DNA from: Molanna angustata
Taxonomy: Eukaryota > Arthropoda > Insecta > Trichoptera > Molannidae
Direction: 5' to 3'
DNA length: 64,000 nt
Assembly (NCBI GenBank): GCA_963576475.1
Contig: OY754977.1
Coordinates: 10,233,089-10,297,088, forward strand
The position numbers and the translations under genes were made by a program. Below, piece by piece: positions 1 to 12,086 of the stretch (positions within the stretch are counted from its first letter, which is position 1; each line of letters opens with the position of its first letter). The notes under the pieces were generated by a model, which searched no databases, was not told the origin of the DNA, and was given only the letters and a program-made list of their open reading frames with translations.

Positions 1-861
1 TATAAAGTTTTTTTTACTGTTTTTATCTCGGATGCTTTCATATGTTTGTGCGAAATATTGACGAACTTCGCATGTTGTGTTCACTTTCAATAGGATGTTG
101 ACATTGTATAAAATTATTGAGATATACTTTCTTGTATGCGATTGTCAATGTCTGTAAGTGTCCCAAATAAAATTTAAAAAAATTGTCCCACATTATGGTA
201 TGGTCTGATTTCTGTGTATTTCATTGTCCTCAGTTTTGCGCATCCTCTGAGGTAACTCCGTTACTTATCATGTATTGCCTCACCAATTCTTTCCATCTGC
301 ACTTTGGTCTCCATCATGATCTTTTACCCGAAAGTTTTAGACAACGTTCTCTATATCTAAACTATCATCTTATTTATATATATTTTATCACGTGTTCTTC
401 ATTTTATTTCCAAATTTTTCAAAGTATTGATTCTCAAATAACGACGACGACTAAGTGACGATTTACCAACTTTAAGAGTATTTGTTTGACTTTAAACAAT
501 CAAGCACCACAATACATTCAAGAACAGTGTCAGAGAAAAGAGCACTCTGGGAGGCATCCCACACTCAGATCGTCTGGATCACTCAGTAACAACTCCCCAA
601 AGGAGTTGGACAGAGACAACAAAGCGGCTATGACAGATAATTTGATGTGAGCGGTCCAATTAAGTGGAATGCATTGTCTAGATGTCCGCAGTGCTCAAAG
701 CATGAGCGCTTTCACTAAAGAACTGTTAACAGCTTTGTTTCGTAGAGCAGCACATAGCCAAACTATGAGTGCCCATGGAATGATCTTGAAACGGCGCTAT
801 ATAAAATCCCCAATTTTAATTTGTCATGTCACAGATATTAAAATAGAGGCTACATTTTTTA
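1..861. other. AT-rich stretch, no gene recognised
   Basis: No coding region, RNA gene or clear repeat boundary was recognised. Open frames here are short and show no family motif. A slightly less AT-rich island lies near 540-790 but has no long open frame. Confidence 0.5.
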
Positions 862-1010
862 TTTATTCATCTTCCTGTACATAATATAAACAAATATATT
901 GTACACTGGCGGGCTTATTGCCATCAGGTAATTTCTTTCAACCATCCATATTACAAAGTATGACAAAATTGTGTATGTACAACAATAAAAGAATAAGAGC
1001 AAAAGAAAAC
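862..1010 (-). repeat. LINE/SINE 3' tail fragment
   Basis: On the minus strand this contains the tail motif GGCAATAAGCCCGCC followed by TGTACA-rich sequence and an AATAAATAAA end. The same tail closes LINE copies near 40810-40890 and 47580-47680, so this is a 3' fragment of that LINE or of a SINE that borrows its tail. No coding part is preserved. Confidence 0.55.
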
Positions 1011-1272
1011 CAAGAAAATATATAAAACACTAAGATACTAAAATAAACGTGTTGTAAAACTTACACGACCGTTTAACACTCGCGAAACGTTAAAAAATAA
1101 ACGCTGTGTAGTAGATTAATTAGTTAACAACTAACTAACTAATCATGCAAATTTTACACAAAGCTTGCACGCCTGTCCAAGGAAGTTTAGCGGTGTTTTA
1201 AGACAAATGCCATCTATAACAAATCAAATTTGATTTTGATGCTTTTTTTATATTGTTAAAGCTTGGAATAAT

Positions 1273-1640
1273 AACTAATTAACCAAAAAAAGTCCTGTGT
1301 GGACATTCAGGTAGAAGAATTGTTGGAAGATCGCGGCTGCGATAGGAGGACGAAGTTGGAAGGGATGATTCCCAACTATTGCAAGTGCCGAGCAGTTGGA
1401 GAGTTGCTGCAGACGATAGAAGAAGCTGAATAATAAAAGAATAATAATAAAGAATAATAACTAATTAACCAAAAAAAGTCCTGTGTGGACATTCAGGTGG
1501 AAGAAGAATTGTTGGAAGATCGCGGCTGCGATAGGAGGACGAAGTTGGAAGGGATGATTCCCAACTATTGCAAGTGCCGAGCAGTTGGAGAGTTGCTGTA
1601 GACGATAGAAGAAGCTGGAGGCGATGACTGACAGAGGCCA
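1273..1640 (+). repeat. Tandem duplication, period about 185 bp
   Basis: Two near-identical units start with AACTAATTAACC at 1273 and 1458. Each contains the block from AAAGTCCTGTGTGGACATTC to the GACGATAGAAGAAGCTG string. The units differ by a few bases and a 3-bp GAA insertion. The duplication lies wholly inside the RTE fragment. Confidence 0.75.
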
Positions 1641-1683
1641 AGGCTCGATAATGGGCTGTAGCGCCATTGAAGAATAAGAATAT
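1273..1683 (+). mobile_element. RTE-type LINE 3' fragment with 11-bp target duplication
   Basis: The fragment is flanked by CTTGGAATAAT on both sides (1262-1272 and 1684-1694). The sister copy of the host element at 10.3 kb lacks the fragment. Its 3' end, GGGCTGTAGCGCC followed by a GAAGAATAAGAAT tail, is typical of RTE elements, which end in short repeats instead of poly(A). It carries no intact reverse transcriptase, only degenerate C-terminal sequence. Confidence 0.65.
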
Positions 1684-2017
1684 CTTGGAATAATACGATG
1701 GCTTAAATAAATAAACCGGTATGTAGGTATAATATGTTTATTTAAAAAACTTAATTTTTTTTATTGTTGATATTTGCTAGATAGTGCGAAATTACGACGT
1801 TGTCGGACTAATTTCTGTTGTAAGTCTGTTGCAACTGCTCAGTAATTATACAGCGTTTATTAGTAAGATTTTTAAATAATTGCTGTACGGTCTTTACACG
1901 GTGTGTTACTATAACACTGGTCAACGGGTGTGTAGTCGATGTTTATTAGTAAGAATGTTAGTGTTTTGTCTTTCTTCTTCTTTCTTTCTTTGCGTATGGC
2001 ATCGGCATCTGCTTGGC

Positions 2018-2556
2018 TCAAAGTCGAAACTCTGCTGTCAATAGCCAGTCGACCGCCGTTGGGACGAGTCTGTGGATGTCCTCCATCTCTCCCTCGAATC
2101 CGTGTAAGGTGCACTCCCCCACCAAATGTGTCACCGTCTGAGTCTCCGCTCCGCATTCGCAATTGGGAGAGGTTCTTTTCCCCCACTTCCACAGAAGGTA
2201 GTTACAGCACCCCTGGCCTGTGCGGATTCTGTTGAGTTGAACCCAAAGACTCCTAGGCAGGTTGAAGACAGGGACTTGCACTGTGGGATCCGCAATCAGG
2301 GACTTGTTGTGGCATTCCGCACTTGTCCATCTCTGTTTCCATGCACTTTTAATGTTGTAATTAACATTTTCCATGGTCCATATTGGTCTTCTGGACTTCA
2401 GTCGTCTGGCGGGATGTTGGAAGATGTCTTGATGAGCTGGTAGTGATGGGTTATTTTTTATCTTGTCCATCAAGTTAACAGCTGCCATGGATCTGCGAAG
2501 CTCAGGGGGGGCTATGTTAGACAGAACTGGAAGCCAGGGGAGGGGTCTTTTTGATT
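2018..2556 (-). pseudogene. Non-LTR retrotransposon, C-terminal fragment
   Basis: The minus strand is open from about 2556 to a stop at 2018-2020 and encodes the C-terminal region of a LINE reverse transcriptase. Visible motifs are PLPWLPVLSNIAPPELRR, then LNRIRTGQGCCNYLLWKWG and a zinc-finger-like CxC...H...C block (CECGAETQTVTHLVGEC). This tail is typical of insect Jockey-group elements. The RT and endonuclease domains are missing, so the copy is 5' truncated. The 3' end runs into a GAAA/GAAG-rich tail next to the right end of the TIR element at 1963. It is inactive and unrelated to the host gene. Confidence 0.75.
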
Positions 2557-3930
2557 TCGATTCTTAGCAGAGAAGAAATAAATGAATTTCAAATTATGCC
2601 ACTAATACAGAGTAAAGGTAGTGTTTACAAATACTACATAAGAAAATTGAAATAACTTTATAAAAGCTAAAAAGATGTCTCGAACATACATATGTAAATA
2701 TAAAAATATACAAAGTAAAACGTGTAGATAAAGTAAATTTTACTTTGAACTAGTAAACGAAAATAAACAAAAAAATCTGTATGAATTTGGAGAAGCTGAA
2801 AGATGCATATTTATTTAAGGTAATTTATTGACTGTTGCAGATGTTCGTCTCTGTGAGGAGTAGAGAGGAATATATTAATATAGAGTGGTTTGACAAAATA
2901 TTTATAGAAAATTCCAAGAAGTTCTGTCTCTATCTAAATACGCACTCTACAAAGGTACATAGAATTATCTTGATCATAATAACATTACAAAATATATTTT
3001 GCGTTACAAACATCCTTTCCAAAATGTCTGAGATAAAACTTTAATGATAGGACAAGAACATCAACATTCATTCATATACATATGCTATGTATTTGTTAGG
3101 AGTTCTTCATTCATTTTTGCCATTTCTTACATCCTCATTTCTATACCTGCCAGACCTCATCCGGACTACGAATTCTTCTAAACGATCTAATTCCAACTGC
3201 GTTTATTCTGCTAACATTTTAAAATTAAACATAGTAAAATGAACGTAGATTTGATAGCATAAAACGATGAAAACAAAGTAGGTGTGCGACAAGAATTCGC
3301 ATTTTTAAATAAAAATATAAGGAATATACAGTTTATTGTAAACCCAGGGAAATATCAAACATAATCATAAATCATACCTAAATATACTTAAATTGCCAAA
3401 CTTTTAGATAACAATTATCATAGTTTATATTATGAATTATAATTTAAATACAACGTATGTTACAATGCAATACCACGATTGTTAAAGTGAAGTGTTTATA
3501 CACATCAAGAGCGAGTGAACAACAAACAATAATACTAACTTTAATTGAAACAAACCAGTAGTTGTTGTTGTGGAAATATTGTTCGTCACATAATAATTAT
3601 AATTAATATCACAGAAGCTCAATTAGTTGATTGGGAAATTTTAAGCCGTGGGGTTACTAATTAATCAGAAATAACCAAAGGGAAATCTGCCTCACAAACA
3701 ATTTCATATTTAAATTTAATTAATTAAAAACGATAGGCTTGTGGCCAATGGGATACTCCTCACAACCAAGTCATTTCACAAACTATTCAAATTTTGTATG
3801 GAAAATTTTCATCATTTTTATGAAATGAGTGTGTTAGGACCTAGAACCCGGAAAACACCGGGTTGTTACCGGGTAAGAATATCAACCCAAGTATTAAAAG
3901 GACAATAAAGGGAATTATTATTTATATAAT
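2557..3930. other. AT-rich stretch, no gene recognised
   Basis: Nothing convincing was seen on either strand. A small cluster of CCCGG/CCGGG inverted motifs lies at about 3845-3877. Confidence 0.5.
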
Positions 3931-3934
3931 ACAT

Positions 3935-4105
3935 ACATACCATCCCGCCATGTCCCTCACGGGGTAGGCAGAGGGAGCCAAACTCCATATTTTTCTATTT
4001 TGACACACATTCATTGCCTTGTCAACATTCATACATTGTCTTATACATGAACATGTCTGATGTTCACGCTTTTTACATTTCCACCTTTCAGAATATCGTT
4101 TACAT
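3935..4105 (-). pseudogene. RTE-like LINE 3' end remnant
   Basis: The minus strand encodes the end of an RTE-like reverse transcriptase, with the signature CIRQCMNVDKAMNVCQNRKIW followed by SAYPV. It matches the better preserved copy at 45005-45648 (RRCMNVNEARKVFQERGVW). The 3' tail GATGGTATGTATGTAT fits the short-repeat tails of this family. Only about 50 codons survive. Confidence 0.65.
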
Positions 4106-5087
4106 AGCCGCGTCATACTGAAAAAAATATTAATTAATCTAAAGTAATAAAGCAATCAAAATGTTAGTGTTTGTGTGTGTGTGTGTGTGTATGTGTGTGT
4201 GTGTGTGTTTGTCTCACGCCTTCTGAAAAACCAAGAGCATCTAAAAATCTAATTTATGTGCGAACGTGTACCTGTATACCTGATGCAGTGTCACGCTAAA
4301 AATAATGCGATAAAAATGCTGAATTTTAAAAATATTTCAATAATTATTTTTTTCATACAAAATTTTCCAAGTCGTATCTGTCAAAAAAGTGTACATTTTG
4401 CACGCAAATATCTGTTAGTTTAAAAGTTAGAAGTAGGTATTTACACAAAAAAAATATATTTTGAAGTATAACTTAGCGTTTAAGTGAAAAACATGGTGAA
4501 TATTTGGTATAATTATAATGTTTAACTTATTTTTAAAGTAAGCCTTTTGTACAAAAACGCCGCCATTTTAATATCTTTTCATACGATATTTCATTTTCCC
4601 ACCGAATGAATATGTTCTTGAAAATAATAAACCTTTGAAATAAATGTAATTATGAAATAATAAAATGAAACACAAGACATTACGGCAAGTTTTAAGACAT
4701 ATATTGTAAAAATGTGTTATTTATTAGTAAAGATATAGGCATAATAAAATTGCATAATTTGTAAATAATATTTGATTTTTCTGACAATTTCATTTTTATG
4801 GCATCGAACAAACCAATGTAGGTACCTACATATTCAAAAAATGTATCCGAACCATTCGATATTACTTACGTGTTCGAATCGTTTCCATGGCTACAGAAAG
4901 AATGTGATATTCAAATAAAATTTGTTAGGAATCGAATTTATTTAGAAGGTTGTTGTAGGTAGGTACCTACCTAATACTATTTACTTACAAATCAACAATA
5001 ATATACCTATACTGATTTCCTATAGGAAAATAATTTTATTTATTTATTTATCAACCGTTTGTCCGATTATAATGAAACTTTGGTGAA

Positions 5088-5725
5088 TTGTCGAGCGTAT
5101 GCCCAGGATGGTTTTTGGATTTAAACTTTTTTCTTATTCTTCTTCTTCTTCGTGTATTTGGTCGTTTTACCTATGAAGGGGGAGTATCCTGGGAAAAGAA
5201 GGTCCGATTGTCCCTCCATCTCTTCACAGGTCTTCCAGGACGGGTTCTGCATATAAACTTTTTTCTTCTTTTTCTTCAACGTGTACTTGGTCATCTTACC
5301 TATGAAGATGAACTATCCTGGGAGATGAAGGTCCAATTTTCCTTCCATCTCTTCGCAGGTTTCTGGATTTAAACTTTTTTCTTCTTCTTCTTCATCGTCT
5401 ATTTGGTCATTTTACCTTTGAAGGTGGACTAACCTGGGAGAAGAATGTCCAATTTTCCTTCCATCTCTTCGCAGGTATCTGGATTTAAACTTATTTCTTC
5501 TTCTTCTTCTTCATCGTGTATTTTTGCTCATTTTACCTATGAAGTTGGAGAATCCTGGGAGAAGAAGGTCCAACTGTCCTTCCATCTCTTCGCAGGTATC
5601 TGGGTTTAAACTTTTTTCTTCTTTTTCGTGTATTTAGTCATTTTACCTATTAAGTCGAGCATCCTGGGAAAAGAAGGTTCTTTCATCTCTTCGCGGTTCT
5701 TCCAGGATGGTTTCTGGATTTAAAC
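5088..5725 (+). repeat. Helitron array a, units about 110-120 bp
   Basis: About five to six units share TTTCTGGATTTAAACTTTTT, a (CTT)n run, TCATTTTACCTATGAAG, CCTGGGA(G/A)AAGAAGGTCC and CCATCTCTTCGCAGG. Open frames across it (94 codons at 5088-5372) follow the repeat and are not genes. Confidence 0.85.
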
Positions 5726-5739
5726 TTTTCTTAACCGAC

Positions 5740-5905
5740 TGATGGGACGGGATGTAATGAAGGGAAGGGAGGCACTAAAGGGCCTGAAGGGACGGGAGGT
5801 ATAAAACTGCCTGAAGGGACGGAAGGTACTGAAGGGCCTGATGGGAAGGGACGTAATGAGGGATTAAAGGGACGGGAGGTACTGAAGGGCCTGAAGCGGC
5901 GGGTC
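5740..5905 (+). repeat. Helitron array b, G-rich short units
   Basis: Irregular units of about 25-30 bp built on GGGACGGGAGGTACTGAAGG and GCCTGAAGG. A shorter version lies at about 30945-31025 in the inverted copy. The G-run spacing is high for this AT-rich DNA. Confidence 0.75.
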
Positions 5906-5924
5906 CTGGAGTCTAATTCTTTTT

Positions 5925-6400
5925 CTTCTTAATTTTATGTAGACCTTTAGGGCAGTTTTTATACAAACTATTTCCTATTGTCTAATTCATCTTCTTCTTC
6001 TTTTATGTATACATTTGGGTCATTTTTTTATAAAAATTATTTCCTTTAGTCTAATTATTATTCTTCTTCAAGTACGTAGACTTTTGGGAGAGTTTTAATA
6101 CAAACTATTTCCAATAGTCTTATTCATTTTATTTTATGTAGACCTTTTGGTCAGTATTTATACAAACTATTTCCAATAGTCTAAATATTCTTCTTCTTCT
6201 TTTTTGTAGACCTTTGGGTGAGCTTTTATACAATCTATTTCCAATAGTCTAATTCTTCTATTAGGTATATGTATTTTTACTTATTTTATGTAGACCATTG
6301 GAATAGTTTTTTATACAAACTATTTCTTATAGTCTTATACTTATTTTTCTCTTTTTTATTTAGTCTTTTGGGTTAGTTTTAAGTCTAATAGTCTATTGTG
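5925..6400 (+). repeat. Helitron array c, units about 65 bp
   Basis: About seven units of the form TTATGTAGACCTTTTGGG, CAGTTTTTATACAAACTATT, TCC(T/A)ATAGTCTAATTC, then (TTC)n. The inverted copy carries about thirteen units. Confidence 0.8.
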
Positions 6401-7215
6401 CAGAAATATTATTAACGATATGCACACTTGATGAAAATACATATGAAATGAATGGGATATGGGATGTGACGATATAACCTGCACTAGAATCTTTTCAATA
6501 CTTTTGTTTAATTAAATTTAAACCATTTATATCATCCTATTTTGAATAATTTTAAACACCTAATATTTAAAGAATGGGGGTTGTGGCCATTACTGAACTC
6601 TTCACAACATTTATATTCAAATTAAAAACTATTTACTATAGTTCAAGTCTTCTTCTTCTTCGTTAATGAAGACTTTCAGTCAAATTGAGCAAAAATATAA
6701 TGCACACTTGATGAAAAAATATAAAAACGAATGGGATGTGACCAATACTAGATCTTTTCAGTACCTACGTTTGTTTAATCAAATTTTAACCACATCCCAA
6801 CATCCAAAATTACTAAATTTTCAATAGGTACACATTACAATTTGTTTTCGATGATAATATTTAAAAATGGGGGTTGTGGCCAAACCAATCTCTTTACAAC
6901 GTTGATAAACAGTCATATTTAAAACCATTACGCATAGTCCATGCGAGCAGAAATTGTATAAATATTATACTTCATTCACACTTTATAGCAATATATAAAA
7001 AAGAATGGGTTGTGGCCATCACTTGAACATTTTACAATACTTAAACTCAATCAAATTTCAAACCACTTTTTATAGTCTGATATTGCAAAATAATTGGGTG
7101 ACAATATTATAAAAACGATTGCTTTTTCTTTCACAATTTTACATTCTTGGCCAACGGCGGGACATAAAAGCTAGTATATTAATATAAATGTTATCATTAA
7201 TAAAGGTTTATCTAT

Positions 7216-7775
7216 TTATGACTGTAAGGTTTGACTGTGTGCACAAAACATTTGGATGCACGAAACTAAACGTTTTGTAGTCACTATAGTTCGGTTAATT
7301 TTAACATGAAATTTTGTTATTATTACAAAAAAAAATTCAGTACATTCTTTTCTTGGGCGACCCCGATCTCTTATTAAATTCCTGTCCGCCCTGTTTATTT
7401 TCTTCGTAAGGCGATCCTCATTCATTTTTTCCATGTGGCCAAACCATCTGAATGTTTTAACTTTCATTGTATTAATTACATCTTTCACCTTTCATTATTC
7501 CCTTGTTAACCTGTTCCGAACCCTGTCATACGTCGTTCTATTACAAATTCGTCTTAGCAATCTCATATAAACTGTATTTATTTTGTTCTCGTGCCTCTCT
7601 GCCATGTCCAGGTTTCACGTGCCTACGTCAAGGTTGGCACAATATTTGCGTTGCAACTTTGGCATCGTGTGACATGTTGCGATCTTTCATAACTGGTCTT
7701 GTGCTCTCTTCTTTCGAAATCCTTATTGAGTCGCCCATTCCTTTAGAACATGCTTCCTAGATAGATATACTCATC
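7216..7775 (-). pseudogene. Degenerate RTE-like LINE fragment
   Basis: The minus strand encodes MKVKTFRWFGHMEKMNEDRL followed by TKK and a GRPRK motif, matching the RWFGHIERMKDDRLTKK block of the 45-kb copy. Upstream (7490-7775) degenerate but aligned pieces such as ETWTWQ-like and SLYEIAKTNL-like segments continue the reverse transcriptase C-terminus through stops and frameshifts. The part after the GRPRK motif is replaced by unrelated sequence. Confidence 0.6.
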
Positions 7776-7789
7776 GATTTGCTCGTCAT

Positions 7790-9831
7790 TCATTGTCTTT
7801 TTTTATTTGACACCCAGTTCTGCTCTTTTCAAAGACTAACCTTCGATTTTTTTATTATAATGAAACAAATATGAAAAATTGTTTTGGGTTCGTTGGTTTA
7901 GATCTGCTCTCGATGAATCAAGATAATTTAGTTGTACCGTAAAGAAAAAAGTCCAAAGAAACATCATCCAAGTGTAAAATTTGCAAAGTGCATTCTTGCG
8001 TCAACAGCGATGGTTGCCTACCCATAAACAGGAACAAACGATCGAGGAATATCTTTACGACATTGTCCCCAGCTGCGTCTTGGAACTGATCCAAATTGCT
8101 GGAATACAACGGAGACCATCGAATATTATATAATATTTGGAAAATTCCAACAATGGATGGACCCATTATCAAATTTAAGAACGAAGTCAGCCATTGAATC
8201 AACTTTTTTCCCGTGATTTATACGAAGACGTTACAATGGCGCTGCATTTTAATATTCACAAGAGCACAATTCAAAAAGATTTAATTTTATTTTTAATTTG
8301 TGTTGCTTTTCGGGAAACTAACGGGTGTTTTATCGAATATTATTTTAACATACATAAAATAACAAGATGTCTCATTCTGGAAACTCATGGCGTTTTTACT
8401 GACTTACAAATACATACTGAAAACACAATGAAAAACTGTGTCTCCACCGCGACATTTGAATCAGAAGTCAGAAAACAAACTAACCGAGTCACAAAGGCTG
8501 ACATCTCAAAATGCATCTCGAAAAGTTATTTTTTTTTGTTGTGCAGATTAAAATATATAAATGTAAAAAAAAGCACCACAGTATCTATGCCAGTATGCCT
8601 CCTTTCGATCTGCTGATCGTACCATACAAGATGTTCCCATTCAATCTATTGAATTTGTCAGTACCTCTTTTGAAGTACAATCAGTAATTCATTCAACTTT
8701 TCAAAAAAGACCAAAGCTGTTATACCTGTCTTAAAACTCTTAATTGACACTCCTTCTACATCCTCTCTTCCTCCTACTACCTCTATCTCCTTCCTTTTCT
8801 GTTGCTGTGATTTTGCATTTAATAACGTAATGTGTTTATCTATTTTTGTTATACATTTAATGTACCTACCATAAAACATTTATGAACTTACGTTGCTTTT
8901 GTTGTTTGAAAGAAATTTGTTTATGTCAAGTAACCCGCTATTGTACATGAATATAAAAATGCAATGAATTGTTTTAGCAATTAATAAAGCCTCGAGGTAA
9001 TTCGTTATCGTTACAAAAATATGTAAGTTAGTATTAAGTATGTTAACCGCATTTTCAAAATAACCGCAATCAGGAAAGGTAGGAGTAATTGAAGGAAACA
9101 GAATGATTATAATTCAAGAATTATTTAATTTTAATTGATTTTTTTTTATATATTTTATATATTAATTAAATTAAATAAATTTGAAAACAGGATTGGAATG
9201 GATAAAGGTAGGAGCGCTGGCGTAGAAGCATCGACCGCTGGAAATTCATATTTAAATTTTATACCCCCAGAGACTCAGTCTATGAAAACTGAATTGAATA
9301 TAATTGAGTTAGATAAATTATTTGAAAGATAATTATATACGTTATTCTATAATCTATCTGATTCTACTTGAAATAAGACCATAAAACAGTAAATATGGTA
9401 GATCAGAGACATACATACATTGATTTGTCAGAGAAACGACTATATTTTTGATATTGTGACGAATGGGAGTATTGGACAATGCTATAAGGTAATGAAAGAA
9501 GTGAATGATACAATTTTCTCTTACTTGATAAGTATAAAAAATTCCTTAAGAGAGAGAGTGAATTGGCGGAAAACGGAATAGAATTGAATAGAAACACACT
9601 GCAGCTGATGAGGTAGGTAATGAAAAAACGACACAAAGGCAAGTAGACTATAAAGCACAACAAAACGACAGGACTTAATTTACCCGACGACCGGTTTTCA
9701 TTGTCGGGGTTTCAGGACGTAATTTCAAGAATGGAAAACCCACATTTGCTTTAATTACTCCACCTCGATAGACGAAAGAAATAACATGGGTTAATGACGA
9801 ACTGAATCACAGTCGCTGATTGCGTAAGTCT
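7790..9831. other. No gene recognised
   Basis: Unassigned AT-rich DNA. Short open frames at 7918-8202 (minus) and 8194-8616 (plus) show no recognisable motif, have no good start context and are not called. Confidence 0.5.
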
Positions 9832-10106
9832 AGTGATGAGTAAAAATATTCCAAGTCTTGGTCATATTCTAAAACTGCACGAGTCACTGTAAATCAAGAC
9901 TGAAATAGTCATTGCAAGACCAAGACCAAAAGTATTCTTCTGCTTGTGTCGCTCCAAACGGAGTCAGGCGACCATCACACCGCACTCGCGACGATCTTGC
10001 GCCAAATTTATGAGTGACGCCACATCTGGAATCCCGTAGCTGAGATCTTAAAACCACGATAACATTTTACCCCCCATAGCCCGTCTTCCTTCTATTTTTC
10101 TCTCCA

Positions 10107-10783
10107 CTAACAGTCTTACTAATAAACGTGTTGTAAAATTTACACGACCATTTAACACCCGTGTAGGCAAAAACGTTACCAATGAACGCTGTGTAAAATA
10201 TCAGTTGGTCAACGACTGTGTATCTCTCATACAAATTTTACACATCGCTTGCCCGCCCGTTCTAGGTAGTTTAGCGGTGTTTTAAGACAAATTCCATTTA
10301 TCAAAAATCGAATTTGATTTTGATATGCGTGTTTATATTGTTATATTTTGGTATAATATGACGAAAACTCTTTATAAATTATTATATTCTCGATAATTGT
10401 GCATTTTAGGAGCGAAAAGTTGACAAAAAATCAGCTCTTTTATAATATCTACAATGGTGCTTGCTTTGATATTCGTATGATGAAATTATTCGTTATATTT
10501 TCCATATTCCTATTTTGAAATGTGAAAAACATATGAAAATATTAACTACGACAAACGTCACAATTATAATGGCGGATGGGGGCTGGCTGCACTGCGCATG
10601 CGCGAGTGCGAAATTACAACGTTGTCGGATTATTTTTTGTTGTACGCTTGTTTAACTACACACTCGTTATACAGCGTTTATTGGTAAGATTTTCAAATAA
10701 TCGCTGCACGGGCTTTGCACGGTGTGTAACAAAAACACCGGTCAACGATGTGTGCAGTATATTTTTATAAGTAAGACTGTTAG
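10107..10783. mobile_element. TIR DNA element, family A, copy 2
   Basis: CTAACAGTCTTACT at 10107-10120 is matched by its reverse complement at 10770-10783. The flanking 150-200 bp on both inner sides align with 1028-1963. At 677 bp without a transposase it behaves like a MITE or deletion derivative. No target duplication was confirmed. Confidence 0.65.
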
Positions 10784-11062
10784 AGTCGTAGAACGGCATA
10801 TTTAATGACATGGAAAAAATTGCCGAAAAATTGCGGCTTCGCGTCTCTTGACAGTGGTCAGCAGCTCACTCTCAATGGAATATTTTTTAATTCAAGAGTT
10901 GATTATTTTAAACACACTAATTATACATACATACAATCCTCCTCTTTGTTTTCCTTTCTTCCTCGTTTCCGTGCTCCCAATCCCATTTTTATCTTTTATA
11001 TTATTTGTTGGAATGAATAAAAATATAATTTACATGATGATATTTAAAGGAGAGTCTAGTTA

Positions 11063-11160
11063 GCATCATCATCGGGGGCGCTAAAGTCCGCTACGGACCC
11101 TGGCCTCCTCCAGAAATCGTCTCCATCCCTCCCTATCGAAAGCCAGTCTTCTCCAATTTA
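11063..11160 (-). pseudogene. RTE-type LINE 3' end
   Basis: The minus strand reads AFDREGWRRFLEEARVRSGL then a stop, followed by GCGCCCCCGATGATGATG. This is the typical last coding segment and (GAT)n tail of RTE elements. Only the final 26 or so codons remain. Confidence 0.75.
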
Positions 11161-11835
11161 TTAATTCCATGTCTCTTATATTAGTAAGGTACCTACTTGT
11201 TTTTGATAAACGTGAAATTGAATATGTCATAATTTTTTACTTGGTAGTACGTGTGCCTACACAAAAGATGATAAAAGAGTATTGCAAGACATGAACACAA
11301 TTTTATAGATCTATTTTGTTGGTTTCAAAAGACTTGAGGGACCAAGAGAATACATGTGAATTCTAGACCAAGATCACAATGGTCTTGTGTTTACTCATCA
11401 CTTTATAAGTCAAACGACCCTTCTCTGCGTCGTCTATAGAAAAGGTATAAAGACGAATGCGACACAAATAATATACATTCGCTCAAACGTGACGTAAATA
11501 AATATTTCGAATAATAGCAACTGATTAACAAGAAAACAAACAGAACAAATAATCAATTTATATTAATGGTCACAGCATTCAAATCAAAAGCACGTGTAAC
11601 GGAATTCTGGAAAAAATAGCTGGTCAAAAACATGCAGAAGCGATTCAAGTAGCGAAAAATGAACCATGATTTTCTTATAAGAGTTTATAGTAGATTAAAT
11701 AGTAAATTTTAGAAAATCTTTTCCTTAGTGTCTCTGAAATTGAGAGCAGTTTATTTTTGCAACGAAAAATGTTTTATGTAGCGTCGAAAGACGCACCCGA
11801 TTTAGATTCTGGAAAAATGTAATAGGGTATATTAC
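11161..11835. other. No gene recognised
   Basis: This contains the right end of the TIR element at 11390-11402. Otherwise nothing was recognised. Confidence 0.45.
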
Positions 11836-12086
11836 GCTAAATCTATGTAGTGACTGAAAACATGATATATTAAAACCGCCTAATGCACTATGAAGGTACG
11901 TGTTGTAAGGGTAACTAACTATCACGTGCGTTGAAAAGGGTTTGAATTATCGGTAACTAAAAATTTGTTGATTTTTTCATTTTCAGAACAAACCTGAGTA
12001 GAAATGAAAAAAACTTTATCGGTCATTCACTTTGATTTTGTTCACTCTTTAGGCACATAAATTATTTATTTCTCTACGACACATAA
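11836..12086. repeat. Dispersed repeat shared with 39545-39765
   Basis: Both stretches share GTGACTGAAAACATGATAT, CGCCTAATGCACTA and GTCATTCACTTTGATTT in the same order and strand, with small indels. The nature of the repeat is unknown. Confidence 0.7.

Larger units (their letters stand above)
1028..1963. mobile_element. TIR DNA element, family A, copy 1 (interrupted)
   Basis: The ends match the ends of a second copy at 10107-10783. The left end reads CACTAAGATACT and the right end is the reverse complement of CACTAACATTCTTACT, with longer similarity inside both ends (AAACGTGTTGTAAAA near the left, CAGCGTTTATTRGTAAGAT near the right). No transposase frame is present, so it is non-autonomous. 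It is split by an RTE-type insertion at 1273-1683. The superfamily could not be assigned. Confidence 0.6.
4138..7174 (+). mobile_element. Large non-autonomous Helitron, copy 1
   Basis: The element begins TCTAAAGTAATAAAGC directly after an A and ends GACATAAAAGCTAG directly before a T. That is the TC...CTAG structure and A/T target of classic Helitrons. An inverted second copy (29264-35972) has the same two ends in unrelated flanks, which fixes the borders. No Rep/helicase frame exists, so mobility would need enzymes from elsewhere. The middle holds three different tandem arrays (5088-5725, 5740-5905, 5925-6400). A (GT)n tract lies near the 5' end. The GGCCAACGGC string before the CTAG end is only a weak candidate for the usual 3' hairpin. 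Confidence 0.85.
9832..11402. mobile_element. TIR element with AGTGATGAGTAAA ends (interrupted)
   Basis: AGTGATGAGTAAA lies at 9832-9844 and its exact reverse complement at 11390-11402, both followed inward by CAAGACCA/TCTTGGTC-type motifs. A half site of the same type lies near 63209-63262. No transposase was seen. It contains the family A TIR element (10107-10783) and an RTE 3' end (11063-11160). The pairing of the two ends into one element is an inference. Confidence 0.5.

Noticed and set aside
4168..4208. CRISPR-like or telomere-like meaning of the short repeats
   Set aside because: The repeats are simple (GT)n, (TA)n and transposon arrays in a eukaryotic intron; there are no direct repeats with unique spacers.
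5088..5372. 94-codon frame, and similar frames at 34032-34365
   Set aside because: They follow the Helitron tandem repeat array; the repeat unit, not selection, keeps the frame open.
7918..8202. 94-codon minus-strand frame resembling a transposase fragment
   Set aside because: No DDE/D motif or family signature was recognised; left unassigned.
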